Origin: SFLA01 sp045595165
GTDB taxonomy: Bacteria; Bacillota; Clostridia; Oscillospirales; CAG-382
DNA: 64,000 nt
Assembly (NCBI GenBank): GCA_045595165.1
Contig: JAZNZY010000021.1
Coordinates: 112,913-176,912, forward strand
Direction of reading: 5' to 3'
This document shows, piece after piece, positions 44,401 to 52,322 of this stretch (positions are counted from its first letter, which is position 1; each line of letters starts with the position of its first letter). The notes below the pieces were generated by a model that worked only from the letters and a program-made list of their open reading frames with translations, was not told the origin of the DNA and made no database searches. The position numbers and the translations under genes are program-made.

Positions 44401-45141
44401 CTATACTTTGTAGGAGCCTAAAAACATACGGCGTATCAGCAGATAATCTCTTGCATCCACCTTGCCGTTGCCGTTGATATCCCCTCGTTTTATCTGGGCG
44501 GGTGTGAGGGTTATTTTGCCCAAAACGGCGTTGCGCGCCAGGTTGTAATCGTTGGCGGTTATAAATCCGTCCCCGTCCACGTCGCCGAGGATATCCGATT
44601 CCCCGTACTGTACCTGGGGCAGCTTTCCGTGGCTTACCCAGGTGCGGGAATTATAGCCTGCGGGAGCGCCTACGTTTTTTACGCCCGTTATCTGCACGCC
44701 GTTTTCCCATATGGGAGTACATTCGCACGCCAGCCCGCCGCCCAGATAAACTCCCACGTGACCGGGCATAAAGAGTATTTCACCCTTTTCGATAGCGGAA
44801 AAATCTTTTGTAACGTTGCAGATCCCCTGCATACCCTCCACACTGATATCCTCAAGCCCGTTGGAAGCGTACAATGCACCGCCGTAGACAGCGTTCGATC
44901 TACCTTCCCAGCCCCAGATTATGCCCTTTACCAGACACACGCAATCGAACCCGAAGTAATTTTTGCCGATGAGTGTGCGGAAAAACTCCTGCTTTTCCTT
45001 GGTGTACCACTTTGGATATTGCTTTGCCTTTGCGGAAATCAGCCCTTCCGTCACGGGAGCGCCGAAAACTCCCTTCATATATACTGTGTTGTATTCCTCT
45101 GCTATATCCCACAGAGTATCGCAAAATAAATTGTTATCCAT
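44401..45141 (-). CDS. NlpC/P60-like hydrolase with dockerin, no signal peptide
   Basis: 246 residues from ATG 45139-45141 (AAAGGAAA upstream). Residues ~60-175 look like a NlpC/P60-type cysteine peptidase: YFGFDCVCLVKG with the candidate nucleophile Cys and EILFMPGHVGVYLGG with the His. Residues ~185-243 form a type I dockerin: GDVDGDGFITANDYNLARN and GDINGNGKVDARDYLLIRR, both Ca-binding loops intact. There is no signal peptide, as in phage endolysins released by a holin. Its neighbours (tail-like protein, sigma-like regulator, LexA-like sites) suggest an SOS-induced phage-derived lysis module. Confidence 0.75.
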   Translation of the reverse strand: MDNNLFCDTLWDIAEEYNTVYMKGVFGAPVTEGLISAKAKQYPKWYTKEKQEFFRTLIGKNYFGFDCVCLVKGIIWGWEGRSNAVYGGALYASNGLEDISVEGMQGICNVTKDFSAIEKGEILFMPGHVGVYLGGGLACECTPIWENGVQITGVKNVGAPAGYNSRTWVSHGKLPQVQYGESDILGDVDGDGFITANDYNLARNAVLGKITLTPAQIKRGDINGNGKVDARDYLLIRRMFLGSYKV

Positions 45142-45179
45142 ATTACATTTCCTTTCTTTTGTGGACGCGAGTTCGTTTT

Positions 45180-45344
45180 TTAATGAGGAATGATGAATGA
45201 TAAATGATGAATGATGGTTGCTTTTTGCACAGTTGTGCAAAAAGCTTCCGAAATTCCTCATTTAGCGATGCGGAGCGTCGCGTCGCATTCCCGGGGTTCC
45301 CCACAAAACCGCAGGTTTTGTGGGGTGGGTTTCTCATTCCTCAT
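45180..45344. repeat. C-type inverted repeat with hairpin and element A
   Basis: GAATGATGAATGATAAATG units, a TTTTTGCACAGTTGTGCAAAAA hairpin, a GCGATGC..GCGTCGC segment and an element A (45292-45328). Confidence 0.65.
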
Positions 45345-45779
45345 TCAAAACGGCAGTTCCGCTCTGCGCCATACGTATTCGTTAATGTCCTTAAAGCATA
45401 TAAGTCCGTTTTCCTCTCCGGTCTTTTCCCCCTCAAGAGGACAAAGTATGCGCAACCTCCCTTTTAAAACGGGAGAATACACCCTGCGCTTTTCGTCTGT
45501 TACCACAAGCTGTATACTCAACTTCCCTGCCTTTGTAAGGGCTAAAGGCAGGCGGTAGAGTATAAGTCCGTCCCTGCAATCGAGGGCTTCCGTCACTGAC
45601 ATTCCCCCGCGTTTTCTTTGCTCCTCCGTGCAAAAACGCAGATAATATCTGTAATTTCCCGTTAGCACCTCATCAAGGAAAAACGCAAGGCAGGTCTGCC
45701 CGTCTTCACCACAGAACCCTGCAAAGAGAGTGTCCGCTTCCATTCCGTCTTTTTTCGCTTTAATGTTTATTATCCTCAT
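45345..45779 (-). CDS. Phage tail/baseplate-like hypothetical protein
   Basis: 144 residues from ATG 45777-45779 behind AAAGGA. Predominantly beta: MRIINIKAKKDGMEADTLFAGF, LAFFLDEVLTGNYRYYLRF, LIQYRLPLAL-type strands. It resembles N-terminal segments of Gram-positive phage baseplate upper or receptor-binding proteins (BppU-like), but the match is weak and from memory. It is the first gene behind a strong promoter overlapped by a LexA-like box. Confidence 0.5.
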   Translation of the reverse strand: MRIINIKAKKDGMEADTLFAGFCGEDGQTCLAFFLDEVLTGNYRYYLRFCTEEQRKRGGMSVTEALDCRDGLILYRLPLALTKAGKLSIQLVVTDEKRRVYSPVLKGRLRILCPLEGEKTGEENGLICFKDINEYVWRRAELPF

Positions 45780-45791
45780 TGCGTTCCTTTC

Positions 45792-45805
45792 CGAACATTT
45801 GTTCT
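45792..45805 (-). promoter_or_regulatory. LexA/DinR-like operator at the module promoter
   Basis: CGAACATTTGTTCT on the plus strand, ~10-23 bp downstream of the -10 box of the minus-strand promoter at 45815-45843. A repressor there would block initiation. Confidence 0.65.
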
Positions 45806-45814
45806 TTTGAATAC

Positions 45815-45843
45815 AGTATACCACGAAAAGGCTGATTTGTCAA
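45815..45843 (-). promoter_or_regulatory. Promoter of the phage-derived module
   Basis: Minus-strand TTGACA (45838-45843) and TATACT (45815-45820), 17-bp spacer. Confidence 0.8.
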
Positions 45844-45921
45844 ATTTTTCCAAATATGTTTTTTCCTGTTTTGTGTGGGGCATCGGACGCGCCGAAGAGT
45901 TTGACGGAGTAAAATGTACCA

Positions 45922-45950
45922 TTGACATTTCCTCTTGGGTTTTGTATAAT
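45922..45950 (+). promoter_or_regulatory. Promoter of the S11-like gene
   Basis: TTGACA (45922-45927) and TATAAT (45945-45950) with a 17-bp spacer: full consensus. Confidence 0.85.
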
Positions 45951-45982
45951 GAATATATATATCTATTAAGGAAGCAAACACA

Positions 45983-47461
45983 TTGAAAAAAATATTTCTT
46001 TGTTTATTTTTAATATCCGCCATGCTGCTTTGCTCTTTTTCCGTGTTTGGGGAGGAAAGCGGTGAAGTATCCGATATAATCGCTCCCGAAAGCGGCGAGC
46101 CGGTCATTTACGAAAGCTGCAAGGCGGTAATATACAACCCCCAGACGGGCACCTTCGTTTACGATCACAAGGGAGATTCCCGTACCGAGGCGGCGACCAG
46201 CGCAAAAATGACAGCGCTGATACTTATCTACGATGAGTTTTCCACCCGCCTCGATGACGTGATAACCGTAAAGGCGGAGCATCTCAAAAATATCGGCGCC
46301 GCTACCAACCCCGCCACGCCGATGATCGGAATTAAGGCAGGCAACAGCTTTAAGATCGAGGAGCTTATAAAAGCCGCCTGCGTTTCCTGGGCAAACGATG
46401 CGGTCAACCCCCTTATCCACGCATACTGCGACGAAACCGGCACGGAATACGATGATTTTGCCGATAAAATGACAGAATACGCCGAAAGCATCGGCTGTTC
46501 CGACACACGCTACAAAGAGCCTCTCGGCAGAGGGGATATGGGCAACACCACAACAGCGCGGGACGTAGCCCTTATCTGCGCCCAGTTTTACAACAGGTAC
46601 GATCTGTTTATTTCCTCCGCCGCAGGGTATTACGTTTTGCAGGGAAGCACCATTCACACCCGTAACTACCTGCTTTCCGAGCGTATTATGCCCGGCAACT
46701 ATCTGCGCGGCGCAAGAGGATTCTTCGCAGGGCAGGCCTTTGCCAGCGGAAACTACTGTATCGCCACCAGCGTTGAGGACGGCCCTCTTACGTATATAGT
46801 AGTGGTGCTTGACGGATGTATGTATCTTTACGACGAAGAAGGCGTTCGCTATTTCGACGAAGGCAAAAATCCGTATACGGACGTAAAAAACTTGGTAGAA
46901 TGGGCAAAAAGCAGGTTTTCATACATAAACCTCTGCCTTGAAGGAGATGCGGTTGACGAAATCCTCCTGGAGCAAGGCAAAAACACCGACCATCTTGTGG
47001 TCTGTACCAAAAACAAGATACAGACTATCGGCAGAATTGAAGAAGACCTGTCCGGGTTGGAAGTAAAAATCACCTACGATACGGAAAGGGTGTATACCGT
47101 AACCGATAAAAACGGCAAATCGCAATACGCGATAAAGGCACCCGTTACGAAAGGAGAAACATTGGGAATGGCAGAATTTATACTTAACGGAACGTTGATC
47201 GGCTCCACACCTCTTTTGGCGGCGGACAACGTGGATACCGACACAGTAATAAAATTCTTTGAAACCGTAGAAAGCATGCTGTTCAGCAGCACCGCAAAGA
47301 CGGTTCTTACCGTTGTGGGCGTTTTGATCGGACTTTACGTGCTCTACTGTCTGGCGGCTTTCACCGTAAGAGTGGTAAAAAAAGTTAAAAAAGACGTTAC
47401 CGATACCAAAAACGAGCAAAAGCTGAAAGAGCTTAAAGCACGCAGGGAGAAAAAGGAATAA
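45983..47461 (+). CDS. D-alanyl-D-alanine carboxypeptidase-like (S11) protein with degenerate active site
   Basis: 492 residues, TTG start with AAGGAAG 8 nt upstream. Signal peptide about 1-24, S11-like domain about 40-300, a C-terminal beta domain (~310-420) like the PBP5 stalk, and a C-terminal membrane helix (~432-458) with a basic tail. The three penicillin-binding motifs are altered: SxxK aligns with TSAK (Thr72-Lys75), SxN(D) with WAND (136-139), KTG with ARG (244-246). It may bind but not trim peptidoglycan. Promoter and fold appear intact, so decay is not evident. Confidence 0.8.
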   Translation: MKKIFLCLFLISAMLLCSFSVFGEESGEVSDIIAPESGEPVIYESCKAVIYNPQTGTFVYDHKGDSRTEAATSAKMTALILIYDEFSTRLDDVITVKAEHLKNIGAATNPATPMIGIKAGNSFKIEELIKAACVSWANDAVNPLIHAYCDETGTEYDDFADKMTEYAESIGCSDTRYKEPLGRGDMGNTTTARDVALICAQFYNRYDLFISSAAGYYVLQGSTIHTRNYLLSERIMPGNYLRGARGFFAGQAFASGNYCIATSVEDGPLTYIVVVLDGCMYLYDEEGVRYFDEGKNPYTDVKNLVEWAKSRFSYINLCLEGDAVDEILLEQGKNTDHLVVCTKNKIQTIGRIEEDLSGLEVKITYDTERVYTVTDKNGKSQYAIKAPVTKGETLGMAEFILNGTLIGSTPLLAADNVDTDTVIKFFETVESMLFSSTAKTVLTVVGVLIGLYVLYCLAAFTVRVVKKVKKDVTDTKNEQKLKELKARREKKE

Positions 47462-47511
47462 GAGCATATATTAATAAATTGTGAACATTTTATTAATTTT
47501 TTGCATAACTA

Positions 47512-47540
47512 TTGCATAATTCAAGGGATTGTGCTATGAT
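47512..47540 (+). promoter_or_regulatory. Promoter of the 47638 gene
   Basis: TTGCAT (47512-47517) and TATGAT (47535-47540), 17-bp spacer. A ~90-nt leader follows. Confidence 0.6.
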
Positions 47541-47637
47541 ACCAAAGTGCCCGCTTGCGCACCGCGTGTAAGACGGGTAAATACAAAAAAGTAAAAAACA
47601 AGCCATAAATTCACGGCTTTTCGGAGGAATTATAGAT

Positions 47638-48048
47638 ATGAACGCACTTATATGGATTCTCGGCGGTATTTCTCTTGCAGCTGCAATCGCAGTTATTGTA
47701 CTTATCGCATTTTTCAATAACGGCAAAAAGGGTATGTCCGGCGTTATCACCGGCGGCAACAGCGGCTCTTATTATGAGCGCAACAAGTCCACTTCCAAGG
47801 AAGGTTTTATAAACAAGCTTACTATCGCCGCTTGCATCGTTTTTGCTGTTTCCGTTCTGGCTCTCTTCTTCGCTCAGTACGATCCCGCAGACGAAACCTC
47901 CAAGAACGAAACTTCCAAGAACAACACTTCCAAGACCGAGGTTTCCGACACTTCCGTTGTTGACGAATCCGAAAACGTTTCCGAAACCGAGCAGGAAGCT
48001 TCCGACGCAGTTTCCGAAGACGCTGTTTCCGAAACCGTTTCCGAATAA
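47638..48048 (+). CDS. Small two-helix membrane protein with acidic Ser/Glu/Val tail
   Basis: 136 residues. Helix 1 at about 4-25, a basic loop (NNGKKGMSG...), helix 2 at ~60-80 and a ~50-residue tail made of near-repeats of SETSKNETSKN and SETVSE. The tail is probably extracellular or disordered. GGAGG lies near the ATG. Function unknown. It has its own promoter and terminator. Confidence 0.65.
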   Translation: MNALIWILGGISLAAAIAVIVLIAFFNNGKKGMSGVITGGNSGSYYERNKSTSKEGFINKLTIAACIVFAVSVLALFFAQYDPADETSKNETSKNNTSKTEVSDTSVVDESENVSETEQEASDAVSEDAVSETVSE

Positions 48049-48062
48049 TCACTACACAAATA

Positions 48063-48090
48063 CAACCTTCCCAATCCGGGAAGGTTTTTT
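48063..48090 (+). terminator. Terminator after the 47638 gene
   Basis: AACCTTCCC..GGGAAGGTTTTTT. Confidence 0.8.
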
Positions 48091-48106
48091 GTTTACATTT
48101 TTACTG

Positions 48107-48135
48107 TTGACTATAAAGTTTCTATAATATATTAT
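48107..48135 (+). promoter_or_regulatory. Promoter of the solute-binding lipoprotein
   Basis: TTGACT (48107-48112) and TATTAT (48130-48135), 17-bp spacer. The first parS-like site begins ~10 bp past the expected start. Confidence 0.5.
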
Positions 48136-48151
48136 ATAGTTAGAAAATCAA

Positions 48152-48167
48152 TGTTTCACGTGAAACA
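48152..48167. other. parS: parS site 1
   Basis: TGTTTCACGTGAAACA is an exact 16-bp match to the conserved chromosomal ParB-binding site. parS sites usually cluster around the replication origin. Confidence 0.85.
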
Positions 48168-48189
48168 GTGTTTGCGCGAAGCGTAAACA

Positions 48190-48310
48190 ATGATGAATGA
48201 TAAATGAGAAATGATGAATTATGGTTGATTTTTGTTCTGCGAACAAAAATCTTCCGAAATTCCTCATTTAGCGATGCTATGCATCGCGTCGCATTCCTCA
48301 TTCCTCATTT
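48190..48310. repeat. C-type inverted repeat between the two parS sites
   Basis: GATGAATGATAAATGAG units, a TTTTTGTTCTGCGAACAAAAA hairpin, a GCGATGC/GCATCGC hairpin and inverse CATTCCTCATT units. Confidence 0.65.
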
Positions 48311-48314
48311 CCTA

Positions 48315-48330
48315 CGTTTCACGTGAAACA
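48315..48330. other. parS: parS site 2
   Basis: CGTTTCACGTGAAACA differs from the consensus only at its first base; the 14-bp palindrome core is perfect. It lies 16 bp before the start codon of the solute-binding protein. Confidence 0.8.
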
Positions 48331-48345
48331 ATTCATGGAGATTAT

Positions 48346-49740
48346 ATGAAAAAACTTTTAGCCATACTTTTATCCTGCCTGCTGCTGGTTTCCTGCGGAG
48401 GCGGAGAAGAAATTTCCCAAAGCGAGGTATCCGAGGAGATTTCCCAAACGGTAGACAAAGATCCTCTGCCCGAAGATCCCCTTTCCGTATTGCCGGACGG
48501 ACAATTCGGCGGCGCAGAAACGGTGATCTGGACGACTGACCCCGCCGTAGCAGACCCTGCATACGCATACGATACCGCTTTAAAGAAAATTATGCAGGAG
48601 CGCATAGACGCTATCGAAAACAAGTTCGATACAAAAATAGTTATCCTTAAGAAGACGGAAGCGGAGATCAAAAACACGCTGAACAGCGGCGAGAACTGCC
48701 CTGATATCGTCTTTATGCCCTCAAAGACCGGGTCCGCTCTGGCGGTTAACGGCAAGCTGGCAAATATGTGGTCCCTGCCGTATTTTTCCGAGGCGACACG
48801 AGCTCTGGACGGCGAAGCCGAACAGCAGACCATAAACAACTCTCTGTTTATGCTTACCGCACCCTTTAACCACACACAGCAAAATTCTCTCGTTGTCTAT
48901 ACCAACCGCGACCTTATAGAGTCCAAAGGCATGCGGGACCCCGCCTTTGCCGTGGACGAAGGGACTTGGACGGCAGACAAGATGATGGAATATATAAACG
49001 CCGTTTCCACCGTGGCAGGAAAGCCTACGGGGGACGTGGAAACCGACATTTTCGGTTATACCGCTTTGGGTCTGGACTCAAAAAGCCTTATAAACGCTTT
49101 CTGGAACGGTTCGGGTATAGAATACTTTGGAAAAACCATGGGCAAGCCCTTGAAAGCGGAATTTGATTACGAATTTGGCAAAAAAGCCACTGCCGCCGCG
49201 AAAATGCTGTTTGACAGCAGCACCAAGCTTACGGATTCCGATTCTGTTGACGCGGAAAAAGCCTTTCTTGACGGCAGGGTCGTGTTTTGCGTGACCTATT
49301 TTAATAAATTCCTCGGAGAGAACGCTATCGAGGGCTTCGATTGGGAGATACTCCCTATGCCGAAGGTGAGCGCAGAGCAGGAGGAATACTATTCTCCCCT
49401 TACAGAGGCTTTGTGTGTAGCCGTCCCCTCCGCCAACGATGACAGCTACAGCGCAGGACTGGTGCTTTCCGCCTGGATACTTTCCTCTACCGAGATCGAG
49501 CCCACGATCTTACGCTACTATATCACCCACAATTCCTCGGACAACGCCAACACCGTGATGATGTATGAGGTGTTCAACACAACCCATTATCCCCTTACCG
49601 AGCTTTATTCTTCCGTATATAATATAAACAGCGTGGGCAGAGAGTTGATCGCCACATCCGTGACGGACAACATTGATCTTGGCACCTATATCCGATGGCA
49701 GGATCCGCAAATGGAACAAACGGTTGAAAAGTTCAAATAA
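48346..49740 (+). CDS. Extracellular solute-binding lipoprotein
   Basis: 464 residues from ATG 48346 (GGAG upstream); the open frame extends upstream through repeats and the parS site and was rejected. Lipobox LLLVSC near residue 16-18, acidic linker ISQSEVSEEISQ, then a two-lobe solute-binding fold of the sugar-binding (family 1) kind: PDIVFMPSKTGSALA, MEYINAVSTVAGKP, and WEILPMPKVS near 345. No permease or ATPase gene is adjacent, so it is an orphan component. Confidence 0.8.
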   Translation: MKKLLAILLSCLLLVSCGGGEEISQSEVSEEISQTVDKDPLPEDPLSVLPDGQFGGAETVIWTTDPAVADPAYAYDTALKKIMQERIDAIENKFDTKIVILKKTEAEIKNTLNSGENCPDIVFMPSKTGSALAVNGKLANMWSLPYFSEATRALDGEAEQQTINNSLFMLTAPFNHTQQNSLVVYTNRDLIESKGMRDPAFAVDEGTWTADKMMEYINAVSTVAGKPTGDVETDIFGYTALGLDSKSLINAFWNGSGIEYFGKTMGKPLKAEFDYEFGKKATAAAKMLFDSSTKLTDSDSVDAEKAFLDGRVVFCVTYFNKFLGENAIEGFDWEILPMPKVSAEQEEYYSPLTEALCVAVPSANDDSYSAGLVLSAWILSSTEIEPTILRYYITHNSSDNANTVMMYEVFNTTHYPLTELYSSVYNINSVGRELIATSVTDNIDLGTYIRWQDPQMEQTVEKFK

Positions 49741-49743
49741 CTA

Positions 49744-49772
49744 TTGCATTTATCGGCATAATATGGTAAAAT
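49744..49772 (+). promoter_or_regulatory. Promoter of pgk
   Basis: TTGCAT (49744-49749) and TAAAAT (49767-49772), 17-bp spacer. Confidence 0.6.
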
Positions 49773-49810
49773 AACTAATTGAAAAGAAATAAATTTATGA
49801 GGTGAATAAA

Positions 49811-51013
49811 ATGACCAACGTAAATAAGAAATCCGTAGAGGATATCAGCGTTCAGGGCAAAAAGGTCCTCGTTCGCTGTGATTTCAACGTACCCCTTAAG
49901 GACGGCGTTATTACCGACGATAACCGTATTCAGGGTGCGCTTCCCACTATCAAGTATCTCCTTGCAAACGGCGCGGCTGTAATTCTTTGCTCTCACCTTG
50001 GCAGACCCAAGGGCGAATTCAATATGAAGTATACCCTCGCTCCCGTTGCTAAGCGCCTTTCCGAGTGCTTGGGACAGGAAGTTGCTCTCGCAAGCGACGT
50101 TGTAGGCGAAGATGCTTGCGCAAAGGCTGCAGCTCTCAAGTCCGGCGAGTGCATGCTGCTTGAGAATGTTCGTTTCCACGCAGAAGAGGAAAAGAATAAC
50201 CCCGAATTTGCCAAGAAGCTGGCTGATCTGGCAGATATCTATGTAAACGATGCATTCGGTACCGCACACAGAGCACACGCTTCCACCGCAGGCGTAGCTG
50301 ATTACCTCCCTGCAGTTTGCGGATACCTTATCAATAAAGAGATCACCATTATGGGTAAGGCTCTTGCCGATCCCGACAGACCCTTGGTTGCTATTCTCGG
50401 CGGCGCAAAGGTTTCCGATAAGCTTAACGTTATAAACAACCTGCTCGAGAAGGTTGATACCCTCATCATCGGCGGCGGTATGGCATATACCTTCCTCAAG
50501 GCTCAGGGCAAGGGTATCGGTAAATCCCTGCTTGACGAAAGCAAGCTCGATTACTGCGTAGAAATGATGAAAAAGGCTGAGGAAAAGGGCGTAAAGCTTC
50601 TCCTCCCCGTTGACACCGTTTGTGCAAAGTCCTTCCCCGATCCTATCGATGCAGAGATCGAAACCGTAACCGTTTCTTCCGATGCTATCCCCGAGGATAT
50701 GCAGGGCTTGGATATCGGTCCCGCAACCAGAGAGCTGTTCGCTAACGCTGTTATGAGCGCAAAGACCGTTATCTGGAACGGACCTATGGGCGTATTCGAA
50801 AACCCCACTCTCGCAGTTGGTACCAAGGCTGTTGCTCAGGCACTTGCTGATTCCGACGCTATCACTATCGTAGGCGGCGGCGACTCTGCGGCTGCTTGCC
50901 AGACTCTCGGCTTCGGCGATAAGATCACCCACATTTCCACCGGCGGCGGAGCTTCTCTGGAGTTCCTTGAAGGCTTGGAGCTTCCCGGCATAGCTTGCTT
51001 GAACGACAGATAA
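49811..51013 (+). CDS. pgk: Phosphoglycerate kinase
   Basis: 400 residues from ATG 49811 (GAGGTG 6 nt upstream; a GTG 9 nt earlier lies inside that ribosome site). VLVRCDFNVPL near 20, SHLGRPKG near 62, the nucleotide-binding GGAKVSDKL near 200 and GGGDSAAA near 357 are present. It transfers phosphate from 1,3-bisphosphoglycerate to ADP in glycolysis. Codon use is strongly biased as for highly expressed genes. tpiA follows on the same strand after a 138-bp gap with a C-type repeat. Confidence 0.97.
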   Translation: MTNVNKKSVEDISVQGKKVLVRCDFNVPLKDGVITDDNRIQGALPTIKYLLANGAAVILCSHLGRPKGEFNMKYTLAPVAKRLSECLGQEVALASDVVGEDACAKAAALKSGECMLLENVRFHAEEEKNNPEFAKKLADLADIYVNDAFGTAHRAHASTAGVADYLPAVCGYLINKEITIMGKALADPDRPLVAILGGAKVSDKLNVINNLLEKVDTLIIGGGMAYTFLKAQGKGIGKSLLDESKLDYCVEMMKKAEEKGVKLLLPVDTVCAKSFPDPIDAEIETVTVSSDAIPEDMQGLDIGPATRELFANAVMSAKTVIWNGPMGVFENPTLAVGTKAVAQALADSDAITIVGGGDSAAACQTLGFGDKITHISTGGGASLEFLEGLELPGIACLNDR

Positions 51014-51015
51014 AA

Positions 51016-51117
51016 CTATGAACGAGGAACGATGAACGAGGAACTAATGGTTGATTTTTGCCCAAAGGGGCAAAAATCTTCCGAAGTTCATAGTTCATAG
51101 TTTATAGTTCATCGTTA
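51016..51117. repeat. C-type long inverted repeat between pgk and tpiA
   Basis: ACTATGAACGAGGAACG units, a TTTTTGCCCAAAGGGGCAAAAA hairpin and inverse GTTCATAGTTCATAG units, filling nearly the whole gap. Confidence 0.7.
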
Positions 51118-51151
51118 ATTTTTGAAGTATAATAATTTAGGAGTATTTACA

Positions 51152-51928
51152 ATGAACAAAGCTACCCGTAAAGCTGTTATCGCAGGAAACTGGAAAATGA
51201 ACAAAACTCCTGCAGAAGCAGTTGAACTTATAAACGCTATCAAGGCAGAGATCGAAGGCAAGGACGTTTCCGGTTGCGAAATCGTTACCTGCGTTCCTTA
51301 CGTAGACCTCGTTCCCGTTATGGAGGCTGCAAAGGGCTCTCCCATCAAGGTTGGCGCAGAGAACGTGCATTTCGCAGCATCCGGCGCATACACCGGCGAA
51401 ATTTCCGCTTCCATGCTCACCGCTATCGGTGTTGAATACGTTATTATCGGCCACTCCGAAAGAAGACAGTACTTCGGCGAAACCGACGTTACCGTAAACC
51501 TCCGCACCAAGGCTGCTCTCGAAGCAGGTCTTAAGGTTATCCTCTGCGTTGGCGAAACTCTCGAACAGCGCGAGCAGGGCATTACCGATGAAACCGTTTC
51601 TCTCCAGACCAAGGTTGCTCTCCTCGGCGTTACCGAAGAGCAGATGAAAAACGTTATCATCGCATACGAACCCGTTTGGGCGATCGGCACCGGCAAGACC
51701 GCTACCTCCGATCAGGCAGATGAGGTTTGCGGCGTGATCAGAAACGTTGTTGCTTCTCTCTATTCTTCCGCAGTTGCAGAGGCTACCACCATCCAGTACG
51801 GCGGATCCATGAACGCAAAGAACGCAGACGAGCTTCTCGGCAAGGTTAACGTTGACGGCGGACTTATCGGCGGAGCATCGCTGAAAGCACCCGACTTTTA
51901 TTCAATTATTTCTGCAGCGCAGAAATAA
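51152..51928 (+). CDS. tpiA: Triosephosphate isomerase
   Basis: 258 residues from ATG 51152 (AGGAG upstream). GNWKMNKT near 11, catalytic His in IGHSERRQYF (near 102), catalytic Glu in AYEPVWAIGTGK (near 173), and the phosphate loop GGSMNAKN and GGLIGGASL. It interconverts dihydroxyacetone phosphate and glyceraldehyde-3-phosphate. Codon bias equals pgk. Confidence 0.97.
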   Translation: MNKATRKAVIAGNWKMNKTPAEAVELINAIKAEIEGKDVSGCEIVTCVPYVDLVPVMEAAKGSPIKVGAENVHFAASGAYTGEISASMLTAIGVEYVIIGHSERRQYFGETDVTVNLRTKAALEAGLKVILCVGETLEQREQGITDETVSLQTKVALLGVTEEQMKNVIIAYEPVWAIGTGKTATSDQADEVCGVIRNVVASLYSSAVAEATTIQYGGSMNAKNADELLGKVNVDGGLIGGASLKAPDFYSIISAAQK

Positions 51929-51944
51929 TGGCGCTCGTCTAAAT

Positions 51945-52215
51945 AACACAGACCGAAAAACGCGACAGATAAAATAACGGTTTTCGTTCACCCGTAGGGA
52001 CAGACGTCCCCGGCTGTCCGTAACAGAATAAAAATGCAGGAATCCGTTTTTGACGGATTCCTTCTTAATTTTTATCGCGTTTTTCTCTGCATCTTTACTT
52101 CGCTAGCTGTAGATTACTACAGCACGCTCGTAAAGGATGCATTCTGTGTCATTTATACATCGCTTGTTTGTGCTGACTTTGAGTTCTAAAGACGATAGTC
52201 TGACGGCGGGTTATT
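51945..52215. repeat. Partial composite module with REP and terminator
   Basis: In the 394-bp gap: a plus-strand REP (51994-52019), a terminator hairpin AGGAATCCG..CGGATTCCT (52038-52062) followed by TCTTAATTTTT, CTGCATC, AGCTGTAG..CTACAGC and GGATGCATTCTG. The terminator hairpin repeats nearly exactly at 53927-53952. Confidence 0.6.
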
Positions 52216-52271
52216 ACAGACGGCGGTTTTTACGATAAGTTTTCATATGTGTAAATTTTTATGCATTAATA

Positions 52272-52301
52272 TTGACATACATATATTTATAATGGTAAAA
52301 T
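52272..52301 (+). promoter_or_regulatory. Promoter of the vWA lipoprotein
   Basis: TTGACA (52272-52277) and TAAAAT (52296-52301), 18-bp spacer. Confidence 0.6.
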
Positions 52302-52322
52302 AAGGGCAAGGAGGGATAAACA

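Noticed and set aside
48232..48345. A longer start for the solute-binding lipoprotein
   Set aside because: It would run through a cruciform repeat and a parS site and place the lipoprotein signal 38 residues inside the protein.
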